Of a stretch of 36,325 nucleotides of DNA, positions 7,720 through 12,898 are shown one piece after another. Location of the stretch: positions 1 through 36,325 of the IMG/VR virus record IMGVR_UViG_3300005613_000205, one strand, 5' to 3'. Source of the DNA: a virus. The notes below the pieces were generated by a model. It saw nothing but the letters and a program-made list of their open reading frames with translations. It did no database searches and had not been told where the DNA came from. The number at the start of each line of letters is the position of its first letter. The stretch's first letter is position 1. A program made the translations under genes and the position numbers.

Positions 7720-9261
7720 TTATTGTGGTTGGGTTCCTCTAAACCCTTGCATCATATTTTCTACGGTAGCTTGACCTGCTACTCCTGCGACGCCAGAACC
7801 GATTCCTTGTAGACCATTATCAGCCATTGTTCGTAGCAGGTTGTTCTGTGTTCTTACCACAGCATCCTCTGGGTTTTGTGGTACATCTGGATCAACAATA
7901 ATTTGATCAATGTCTAATCCAATTCCTTTAGCAATTTCCTTGATTACAGCAACGGGATTGACAAACTGTAAAGCCTGTGGGCCTAAACCTTGAATCAAAG
8001 CAAGAAACTCTTGAATCTGAGCAACCTTGCTTTTACGATCTAAAAGATCAAGACCTGTAATAATGTTGATTGTAACCCCATCGGGAAGTTCTGGAATAGT
8101 TTTTGACTCTTCCATGTTTTGAATCATGAGTTCAAGGAATGGAAGTTGTAGTGTTTGAGATAGCTGGCTGTATACCCCTCCTAAACCAGCTTCAATTTCA
8201 GAAACTCTAGCTCTTGTTTCCGTTGCGGTTAGTTGACGATCTGGGAATGTTTCGGCAGTCATCAGGAAAGCCTTACCAATACGCTCTTTTAGCTCTGCGA
8301 TATGATTAAATACAATACCTAAATCTGCTGACTTTTGTGATTGTAAAATAGTTACATCGGTAGCCCTACCAGAAATAACATCTCCAGTTTGTGCTTGTGC
8401 TAGATCTCGTCCTCGTAAAGCTCCTGCTGGATCAACAAGGAAGATATGCTTACTGGCGATTGCCGCACTTTGAGCAACTGCTTCACTCAATCTTTCCATT
8501 GTGTAAAGATCACCCTGTAATTCTTCTACCACAGAACGACCATAATCCTCATCATCTAGCAGATTAGAGGTTACTACAAAGATTGGAGGTTTCTTGAATT
8601 CTTCCTCTACAACTCTCTCGTTTTCAATCTCCTGACAAACTTTGACTGTTCCATCCTCGTTGTAATACTGAATAGTATATAAATCGTAGTATTCTTTCTT
8701 CTTGTCTTCACAAACTTGAGGAGCTATTTCCATAGCCTTCTCTTTTGTAATCTTGTCTTTGTAGACTACATAATTAATCTTTCTGTCTGGGTGTCTACGA
8801 ACAACAAACTGATTCAGTCTAAGGACTCGAAAAGCATTATCAAGGAAAGATAGAACTACGGTTCCTCCAACTAGCAATAGTCTAAGGGAGTTGTAAAGAT
8901 GTGCTCTTAGTGCCTTCTTGTCTATCTCTTTTAGAATAATCTTCTCAATTCTTTGTAGTGCAGTGTCTACTTCAAAGACTAATTCCATGTCTTCTTCTTC
9001 ATTTAGATCACTGGATAAACGGAAGAAGGGTTGATTGGTTGGAAATAGAACATTGAGAAGTTGGCTGGCTAGATGGTTTACCCCGCGTGCTCCTAACGAT
9101 TGGTAAGGACTATCAAATTCTTCACCTTTTTCGTGGTCTGTATCAGGATAAAGATAGGGGATAGTTACGACAGAGTTATCTCTAGCAACTTCTAGGTACT
9201 TTTCTCTTGTAGAAAGTCCCTTATCAAATAATTGTTTAGCTGTTTTTCTGTCGTAATTCAT
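7720..9261 (-). CDS. portal (head-tail connector) protein (T7 gp8-like)
   Basis: The dodecameric portal is the DNA entry and exit channel and the base for the internal core and tail. The 513-aa length is near T7 gp8 (536). It contains the family pattern QSLGARGVNHLASQLLNVLF followed by PTNQPFFRL near residues 53-82, a central RSVVEELQGDLYTMERLSEA and the later TATETRARVSEIEAGLGGVY. The start ATG overlaps the stop of the upstream GIY-YIG gene (ATGA), so portal translation may depend on translation of that endonuclease gene, an odd dependency for an essential head protein. Confidence 0.94.
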   Translation of the reverse strand: MNYDRKTAKQLFDKGLSTREKYLEVARDNSVVTIPYLYPDTDHEKGEEFDSPYQSLGARGVNHLASQLLNVLFPTNQPFFRLSSDLNEEEDMELVFEVDTALQRIEKIILKEIDKKALRAHLYNSLRLLLVGGTVVLSFLDNAFRVLRLNQFVVRRHPDRKINYVVYKDKITKEKAMEIAPQVCEDKKKEYYDLYTIQYYNEDGTVKVCQEIENERVVEEEFKKPPIFVVTSNLLDDEDYGRSVVEELQGDLYTMERLSEAVAQSAAIASKHIFLVDPAGALRGRDLAQAQTGDVISGRATDVTILQSQKSADLGIVFNHIAELKERIGKAFLMTAETFPDRQLTATETRARVSEIEAGLGGVYSQLSQTLQLPFLELMIQNMEESKTIPELPDGVTINIITGLDLLDRKSKVAQIQEFLALIQGLGPQALQFVNPVAVIKEIAKGIGLDIDQIIVDPDVPQNPEDAVVRTQNNLLRTMADNGLQGIGSGVAGVAGQATVENMMQGFRGTQPQ

Positions 9262-9848
9262 GCTCTTGTTACCTCAACTATTCCTGCTTTTCGCATTTTT
9301 GTAGGAATGTTTTTTTGTTTATACCAGCCTTTTTTGTCTTTATATCTAGATAGATAATCTCTAAGAGCCTCTCTACTAATACCAAAGGTTTCTGCTGTTT
9401 TTTTTATACTTCGGTAAACCTCTGTTTTCCCGTCCTCATAAGCAACCTTCACTTGTTTACTTTGAGGCATCTTTAGGATTGACTCATCTGTATGCTGCTT
9501 ACCGTAGAAATGATTATTCTCTCCAGTTAGCTTTTCTAAAACCTCTGGTGTAAATTGAGGTGGTCCTCCAGCAGAGGGATTTAGGTTCATACACCAAGGT
9601 TTATCATAATACAGATCAAGCAAAACCTGTTCCTTAGCATATTGCTCTTCTCTAGGCACTTCCTTTAGAATCTTGAATATAAAAGAGTCTTCACCATACT
9701 TGTTCCAGCAGCTTTGGAGTCTAGAGTTTTCGTGTTTGTTATTTCGTAGACTATATTTATGCTTTTGAAGTCTTTTATTTACTTCCTTGCTAGAGCCAAA
9801 ATAACAATGCCCATTAGCACACAGAATCATGTATAAATGTGAAATCAT
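9258..9848 (-). CDS. GIY-YIG homing-type endonuclease with NUMOD3-like and HTH DNA-binding parts
   Basis: This is a 196-aa free-standing endonuclease gene. The GIY-YIG core is residues 1-90: HLYMILC (4-10) and CYFGSS (15-20) stand for the two name motifs, R27 is the expected catalytic arginine and E73 in KEQVLLDLY the metal-binding glutamate. A NUMOD3-like motif, GENNHFYGKQHTDES (109-123), and a C-terminal NUMOD1/HTH-like segment with KKTAETFGISREALRDYLS (149-167) would bind DNA. Such enzymes cut a specific site and spread their own gene. Here it overlaps both neighbours by ATGA, with no intron sign, so it is integrated in the portal operon. All key residues seem present, so it may be active. 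Confidence 0.9.
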   Translation of the reverse strand: MISHLYMILCANGHCYFGSSKEVNKRLQKHKYSLRNNKHENSRLQSCWNKYGEDSFIFKILKEVPREEQYAKEQVLLDLYYDKPWCMNLNPSAGGPPQFTPEVLEKLTGENNHFYGKQHTDESILKMPQSKQVKVAYEDGKTEVYRSIKKTAETFGISREALRDYLSRYKDKKGWYKQKNIPTKMRKAGIVEVTRA

Positions 9849-10069
9849 GTAGGTTCTTGACCTCCGCTACTAGTTTTTGATTCTTGTTCTTGCTTAGATG
9901 GTATCTTGTATTGTGGCACGCCTGCGCGTCTAAATATGTATTTTCTAGCCACAGGATCAAACTTTCCTTGTGGCGTTACTACATCCCGCTTCTCGGCAAT
10001 CTCAGGAGGGATTACAATACTTGGCGGGCTGGGTGGAATCGGTGCTTCTATTGATGGTCCTCCACACAT
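9845..10069 (-). CDS. small proline-rich protein starting Met-Cys-Gly-Gly
   Basis: This 74-aa protein of unassigned function has an N-terminus MCGGPSIEAPIPPSPPSIVI that is rich in proline, and a polar C-terminus with many Gln, Glu and Ser. It is the third of three consecutive small proteins with cysteine at position 2, as in T7 gp6.7 (which I recall as starting MCFSP), a minor ejected virion protein encoded before the portal gene. Position and N-terminus suggest a minor virion protein, but this is inference. A GGAGAGGAG ribosome-binding site precedes the ATG, and its stop overlaps the start of the endonuclease gene. Confidence 0.75.
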   Translation of the reverse strand: MCGGPSIEAPIPPSPPSIVIPPEIAEKRDVVTPQGKFDPVARKYIFRRAGVPQYKIPSKQEQESKTSSGGQEPT

Positions 10070-10071
10070 AA

Positions 10072-10332
10072 TTAAATCTCCTCTCCGTATACTGGAGTTT
10101 CAGAAACGACTTGTTTTTTATATTCAAGATTATAAGCCAATTGCGCGTTTCGCCCTGTCCCATCTACCCTTGCTCTGGCTTCTGCTGCTAGTTGTTCTGG
10201 TGTTTTTAGTCGTCTTGCTCGGAGTCCTCGATCAATACGACCTACCATATCATAATCCGATTGACGAATACGACTTGAAAGAGCTTGATCTTTTTGAGCT
10301 TGACTGATCTTCTTTTTTCCACCACCACACAT
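10072..10332 (-). CDS. small basic protein starting Met-Cys-Gly-Gly-Gly
   Basis: This 86-aa protein begins MCGGGKKKISQAQKDQ and continues with an Arg-rich predicted helix (GRIDRGLRARRLKTPEQLAA) and an acidic tail. I do not recognise the family. The Met-Cys-Gly start matches the next gene and resembles T7 gp6.7-type minor virion proteins; the basic central part could bind DNA. It begins one base after the stop of the previous gene and ends 2 nt before the next ATG, so the three form one tight unit ahead of the portal genes. Confidence 0.75.
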   Translation of the reverse strand: MCGGGKKKISQAQKDQALSSRIRQSDYDMVGRIDRGLRARRLKTPEQLAAEARARVDGTGRNAQLAYNLEYKKQVVSETPVYGEEI

Positions 10333-10333
10333 T

Positions 10334-10555
10334 TTAGACTCTACTTGTTCTATTGTTACGCATGATCTTCTTAGGTTTAGCTACAGCATTGACATCTGTT
10401 GCAGGCTTACCCTGAGCTACACCTAATTGACTTGCAATCTTTTGCGTCATGTTAATGTTCTTGGTACTTGTTCCTGATCCTTCTGGAGCAGAGCTTTTCC
10501 CATTAGTTGCCGATTTTCCTTTTTTGGTAAATGTTTTTCCTGGTATTACACACAT
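10334..10555 (-). CDS. small basic Ser/Lys-rich protein, T7 gp6.7-like
   Basis: This 73-aa protein starts MCVIPGKTFTKKGKSATNGK and ends in a basic stretch, KPKKIMRNNRTSRV. Its size, Met-Cys start, low-complexity Ser/Gly/Lys middle and location upstream of the portal gene are like T7 gp6.7, a minor virion protein ejected into the host. Similarity in sequence is slight, so this is a positional and compositional assignment. It is the first gene after the AGGAACTT element at 10573-10590, with GGAGG 8 nt before the ATG and the ATG 24 nt after the element's GG. It would therefore lead the head-gene transcript. Confidence 0.75.
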   Translation of the reverse strand: MCVIPGKTFTKKGKSATNGKSSAPEGSGTSTKNINMTQKIASQLGVAQGKPATDVNAVAKPKKIMRNNRTSRV

Positions 10556-10572
10556 AATAAGCCTCCTTGAGG

Positions 10573-10590
10573 AAGTTCCTAGCTAAATCT
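10573..10590 (-). promoter_or_regulatory. candidate phage late promoter, copy C, before the head-gene block
   Basis: The minus-strand sequence is AGATTTAGCTAGGAACTT, followed by CCTCAA and the ribosome-binding site GGAGG. It overlaps the stop codon of the 135-aa gene at 10583. It shares TAGGAACTTCCT with copy B. T7 has promoter phi6.5 at the comparable place before gene 6.7. The arms AGGAA, TTCCT and AAGGAGG could also form alternative hairpins that hide or free the ribosome-binding site. Confidence 0.5.
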
Positions 10591-10990
10591 TTTTTCTTAA
10601 TTTAATAAGATATCTATATCTTTCTTCGTCTTCAGATGTTGGGAGTCTTCCATGTTCATCTTTTATGTATCCCATTATCTTTAGCTCTTGTGATATTTCT
10701 GGACGCTTTAGTTTGAGAATGTGACTTTTGAACGCCCTCTTCAGTAAATAACACTTTTGTATAAAGTCGTCGTTGTCTCCGCGTTTAGGAGTAAAGTATT
10801 TGTATCTTCTACAAAGTTCTAACTCTAACTTTATTAGAGCGTCTTCTTGATCGAAAGTTGAAGTATATAGCCCTAAATATATTCGTAAAGCTCTGTCAAG
10901 CTCAAACCAGTATAGGTTGTTTTCTACTTTATCGGTTAGGTTGAACAGCAGATTATATAAGGGTTGTAAATGTTTTTGGATTTTCTTCAT
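10583..10990 (-). CDS. hypothetical protein, 135 aa
   Basis: I do not recognise this protein. It is basic and mainly helical, with many Leu, Lys and aromatic residues: residues 1-50 hold LYNLLFNLTDKVENNLYWFE, the middle has LELCRRYKYFTPKRGDNDDF, and the C-terminus is DEERYRYLIKLRKKI. There are no transmembrane segments. It is the first minus-strand gene after the divergent intergenic region at 10991-11282, so it probably has its own promoter there, and it precedes the AGGAACTT element of the head block. A DNA-binding or small-terminase role is conceivable from size and charge only. Confidence 0.7.
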   Translation of the reverse strand: MKKIQKHLQPLYNLLFNLTDKVENNLYWFELDRALRIYLGLYTSTFDQEDALIKLELELCRRYKYFTPKRGDNDDFIQKCYLLKRAFKSHILKLKRPEISQELKIMGYIKDEHGRLPTSEDEERYRYLIKLRKKI

Positions 10991-11282
10991 ACAATATCTA
11001 GGGTGGTTGGAACTTTATTAGTGGAAAAATATTATTTTTATATAGTTTGGTGTTCAGCTTCACTATATAACTATGATACGATAGAAAAGCAGTTTTCGTG
11101 ACTCCCATATTGGTGCCAGTGTTCTTATTGGTTCTTAGCTGGGTTCACATCAAGAACAGAGAAACGAAAACGAATGGAATGGATTTTTGCCTAAGAACCA
11201 TTCTATTCATAATTAGATGTTTTCTTTCTTTCTTCTTTCAGCGGGTTTATTCTTTCTTTCTTTTAGACTTAGGTAGATATTT
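10991..11282. other. divergent intergenic region with an inverted repeat and pyrimidine tract
   Basis: This about 290-bp stretch separates a minus-strand gene from a plus-strand islet, so it should contain outward promoters in both directions. I see AT-rich -10-like boxes (for example TATGAT at 11072-11077 on the plus strand) but none with a convincing -35. It holds the inverted repeat at 11129-11200 and a pyrimidine-rich plus strand of about 40 nt (about 11219-11271) made of TTTC repeats, just before the first plus gene. A hydrophobic frame crossing it looks accidental. Confidence 0.5.
11129..11200. repeat. 10-bp perfect inverted repeat in the divergent intergenic region
   Basis: TGGTTCTTAG at 11129-11138 is matched by CTAAGAACCA at 11191-11200, with a 52-nt spacer. 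Partial copies of the half-site lie close by (GTTCTTA at 11121-11127; GGTTC and AAGAAC in the spacer). No U-tract follows, so it is not a terminator. Paired sites between divergent genes can be operator half-sites for a dimeric regulator or an RNA structure; which applies here cannot be told. Confidence 0.4.
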
Positions 11283-11534
11283 ATGAGTATTAAACAATTA
11301 GCATATGTATTAACAAGCATTTATCAAACTTATGGTGATGTAGAGTATAAAACAAGAAGTCTGTTATGGAATAGATTTCTCAACATGAGTTATGATGATT
11401 TGATCAGTAAGCTAGAAGAAGATGCGTTTCTAGCAATCAATCTCTTTCCAGATCTAAAAGATAAAATTCTTTTTGAGTGTGGGCTTGACGAAGAGGAACT
11501 TGAAGAGGAGGAAATAGAACATGCCCCAATATGA
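11283..11534 (+). CDS. hypothetical acidic protein, first gene of the plus-strand islet
   Basis: This 83-aa protein of unknown function has a helical N-terminal part (MSIKQLAYVLTSIYQTYGDV), then WNRFLNMSYDDLISKLEEDA, and a very acidic tail DEEELEEEEIEHAPI. It is one of only three convincing plus-strand genes in the window. It starts after a pyrimidine-rich leader with a modest AGGT ribosome-binding site and overlaps the following zinc-ribbon gene by 14 nt. A role with that neighbour is suggested only by the overlap. Confidence 0.7.
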   Translation: MSIKQLAYVLTSIYQTYGDVEYKTRSLLWNRFLNMSYDDLISKLEEDAFLAINLFPDLKDKILFECGLDEEELEEEEIEHAPI

Positions 11535-11718
11535 TTATAAATGTTCAGTATGTAACTGTGAGTTCACCGTAGAGTGTCCTATCTCAGAACATAAATCAGT
11601 AAGAAACTGTGGAGAGTGCTATACCCAGGATGGTGCTAAACAAATATTTAAATCCGATACTATGCCTAATGTGAAAGTATGGGACAATCCTATTTTGAAG
11701 GACATTAGCTATGACTAA
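11521..11718 (+). CDS. FmdB-type zinc-ribbon protein
   Basis: The 65-aa protein starts MPQYDYKCSVCNCEF, the characteristic FmdB opening (M-P-x-Y-x-Y-x-C-x2-C). The second knuckle is C30-x2-C33 (CGEC), so four cysteines, C8, C11, C30 and C33, can hold one zinc ion; C13 and C19 are extra. FmdB proteins are small putative regulators common in bacteria and aquatic phages, with no firmly known function. It sits in the plus-strand islet and overlaps both neighbours (14 and 8 nt), so the three are co-transcribed. Confidence 0.88.
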   Translation: MPQYDYKCSVCNCEFTVECPISEHKSVRNCGECYTQDGAKQIFKSDTMPNVKVWDNPILKDISYD

Positions 11719-11914
11719 AAAGAAACAAACACAATTCTTCTCTCCAGAGATTCCAGACTTCAACATCGACCCAGATCTATTAGAGCATCTAGAAAAAACA
11801 TTTACTAATACACTACCTCACTATCCATATGAAAGTGAAGTAGATTACGCTTTAAAGATAGGTTCAGCGCAAGTCGTAAGATATATCCGTGCTTTGTATG
11901 AGAAAAAGCGTTAG
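11711..11914 (+). CDS. hypothetical protein, last gene of the plus-strand islet
   Basis: This is a 67-aa soluble protein with no recognised domain. It begins MTKKKQTQFFSPEIPDFNID and ends in a basic helix with VVRYIRALYEKKR. It overlaps the zinc-ribbon gene by 8 nt. Its stop codon overlaps the stop of the convergent minus-strand gene (TTAG at 11911-11914), so opposing transcripts would meet here with no terminator that I can see between them. Confidence 0.7.
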   Translation: MTKKKQTQFFSPEIPDFNIDPDLLEHLEKTFTNTLPHYPYESEVDYALKIGSAQVVRYIRALYEKKR

Positions 11915-12102
11915 ATATCTCCTTTCGATAAAGCGTCTAGAAAAGCCTGAAGCTCTACATCTTGACCCTGCTCTATTTGAGTAGGGTCTTTTTGTAGGTC
12001 CTTATATAGATCTACAAGACACTTGAATCTCGTATCACTAATAGCTTCTAAATCTACACCCTGTAGATAGCCTCTAATGAGGTCTTCTAGCGTTTGCTTC
12101 AT
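11911..12102 (-). CDS. hypothetical protein, 63 aa
   Basis: This is a small acidic, predicted helical protein (MKQTLEDLIRGYLQGVDLEA, then TRFKCLVDLYKDLQKD), not recognised. Its ATG overlaps the TGA of the 18-residue Lys/Gly peptide upstream (ATGA), so translation is likely coupled. In T7 the small terminase gene (18) lies between holin and spanin, near this relative place after the fibre gene, but 63 aa is short for a small terminase and I do not assign it. Confidence 0.65.
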   Translation of the reverse strand: MKQTLEDLIRGYLQGVDLEAISDTRFKCLVDLYKDLQKDPTQIEQGQDVELQAFLDALSKGDI

Positions 12103-12155
12103 TTGCCTTTACCTTTCTTACCTTTTCCTTTTCCTTTAGTTTTTTTACCGTACAT
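12099..12155 (-). CDS. 18-residue Lys/Gly peptide
   Basis: An ATG with an excellent ribosome-binding site (AAGGAG, 7 nt upstream, inside the last codons of the previous gene) opens a frame for MYGKKTKGKGKGKKGKGK. Its TGA overlaps the next start (ATGA). Nine of the 18 residues are lysine and six are glycine. Such tiny MYGKK-type peptides are, as I recall, seen in aquatic phages. The strong start signal and the ATGA junction argue that it is translated; it could bind nucleic acid by charge or serve to couple translation. Confidence 0.5.
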   Translation of the reverse strand: MYGKKTKGKGKGKKGKGK

Positions 12156-12157
12156 GA

Positions 12158-12397
12158 TTAGCTCCTTTTTGATTTACTGCCAGAACATTTCCAGCGTTTG
12201 CGTGATAGCCTCAATGGGCTATTAGGGTTTTTTGCAGCCTTGGGAAACTTCTTCATCTGGGCAGCACTACGAGCACAGTATGAGTCCCCTTTGCTTGTTC
12301 CAGGCTTTACACTAGCACCCTTCTGACCATAGCTCACTCTTTTACCAGAAGCTGTGATCTTTAGTTTAGCTTTGCCTTTAGCGGGTCCTCTTGCCAC
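12158..12397 (-). CDS. small basic protein conserved in type with aquatic phages
   Basis: This is a basic protein of about 79 residues, with ITASGKRVSYGQKGASVKPG, then TSKGDSYCARSA and a C-terminus RLSRKRWKCSGSKSKRS with two further-spaced cysteines. I prefer the GTG start at 12397, which has AAAGGGG 7 nt upstream and overlaps the previous gene by only 20 nt. An in-frame ATG at 12454 would add 19 residues but needs a 77-nt overlap. I recall similar small CAR-S motif proteins in cyanophage genomes but can name no function. Its end carries the ribosome-binding site of the following peptide gene. Confidence 0.65.
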   Translation of the reverse strand: MARGPAKGKAKLKITASGKRVSYGQKGASVKPGTSKGDSYCARSAAQMKKFPKAAKNPNSPLRLSRKRWKCSGSKSKRS

Positions 12398-12548
12398 GAC
12401 TCTTCCCCTTTGCTGTTTTAGCAGCATCCTTGAAGTTTTGAGCCGTGGGAGCACCTTTGCTTCCTGGCTTACGCATCTTCTCTCCCGATCCTCCAGCTAT
12501 GCGTTTACGCTTTGCATGAATATTATCGTATAGTCCTTTCTTAGCCAT
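12378..12548 (-). CDS. 56-aa basic phage protein (MAKKGLYDNIHAKRKRI type)
   Basis: The 56-aa frame begins MAKKGLYDNIHAKRKRIAGG and continues SGEKMRKPGSKGAPTAQNFK with a basic end. I recall near-identical N-terminal sequences in small hypothetical proteins of cyanophages and other marine phages, usually among structural genes; the function is unknown. The ATG overlaps the stop of the 47-aa membrane protein gene (ATGGCTAA), so translation is probably coupled. Its length is similar to the recalled relatives. Confidence 0.75.
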   Translation of the reverse strand: MAKKGLYDNIHAKRKRIAGGSGEKMRKPGSKGAPTAQNFKDAAKTAKGKSRGKRTR

Positions 12549-12684
12549 TGAATAATGTAATCAAAAGTATAATGGCTATGCCCCAAGTAGCCAGGGTTAG
12601 GGCTCGTAGTTGTTTACCTCGTTGTTCAACAAGACTTTCCAACTCCCGTTCTCGTTCTGTAATAATTCTATAGTGTGGCGGCAT
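12541..12684 (-). CDS. 47-aa coiled-coil plus membrane protein, lysis candidate
   Basis: The frame encodes MPPHYRIITERERELESLVE then QRGKQLRALTLATWGIAII and a short end LLITLFNG. A charged helix (residues 8-28) is followed by one hydrophobic segment (about 28-45). It overlaps the end of the 76-aa membrane protein gene by 17 nt and the next gene by 8 nt, with no clear ribosome-binding site of its own, so it relies on coupling. A short single-membrane protein next to a holin candidate, after the fibre genes, could be a second holin, an antiholin or an inner-membrane spanin part. Confidence 0.6.
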   Translation of the reverse strand: MPPHYRIITERERELESLVEQRGKQLRALTLATWGIAIILLITLFNG

Positions 12685-12898
12685 TTGAAACGATTGAGAC
12701 AAGAATAGCCGATGCTACAGCTAACAGCCATTTAAGGATCTTCGACTGTTGTTCTAACACGATCAAAGTCTTTTCAATACCAGAAACATCATCTTCTAAA
12801 CCTAAAATTCTGTTCTCATGGTTCATTAGAAGATTAGCTTGCTCATGCGCTTTATCTCGTAGCTTTTTTATTTCTGCCTGTAGGTCTATTTCTTCCAT
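12668..12898 (-). CDS. holin-like protein (coiled coil plus C-terminal membrane segment)
   Basis: The 76-aa protein has an amphipathic, charged N-terminal coiled coil (residues 1-53, heptads such as ENRILGLEDDVSGIEKTLIV) and one C-terminal membrane segment, LKWLLAVASAILVSIVSN (55-72). This is the plan of XhlA-type hemolysin/holin proteins. T7 also has its holin (gp17.5) just after the tail fibre gene, which fits the position here. Its ATG overlaps the fibre stop by one base (TAATG). No endolysin is seen nearby; T7's is in the early region. The holin role is inferred. Confidence 0.65.
   Translation of the reverse strand: MEEIDLQAEIKKLRDKAHEQANLLMNHENRILGLEDDVSGIEKTLIVLEQQSKILKWLLAVASAILVSIVSNAATL

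Noticed and set aside
11009-11017. Plus-strand GGAACTTTA resembling the AGGAACTT element
   Set aside because: It lacks the first A and the T-rich upstream part, and lies about 270 nt from the next plus-strand gene, unlike the five minus-strand copies.
11098-11286. Plus-strand frame of 62 codons with hydrophobic stretches, ending in an ATGA overlap with the first islet gene
   Set aside because: It begins at a GTG with no ribosome-binding site, and its hydrophobic residues come from the pyrimidine tract (Phe/Ser/Leu codons); more likely non-coding leader.
12398-12454. N-terminal extension of the small basic protein to an ATG at 12454
   Set aside because: It would overlap the upstream 56-aa gene by 77 nt and lacks a good ribosome-binding site; the GTG at 12397 has AAAGGGG 7 nt upstream.
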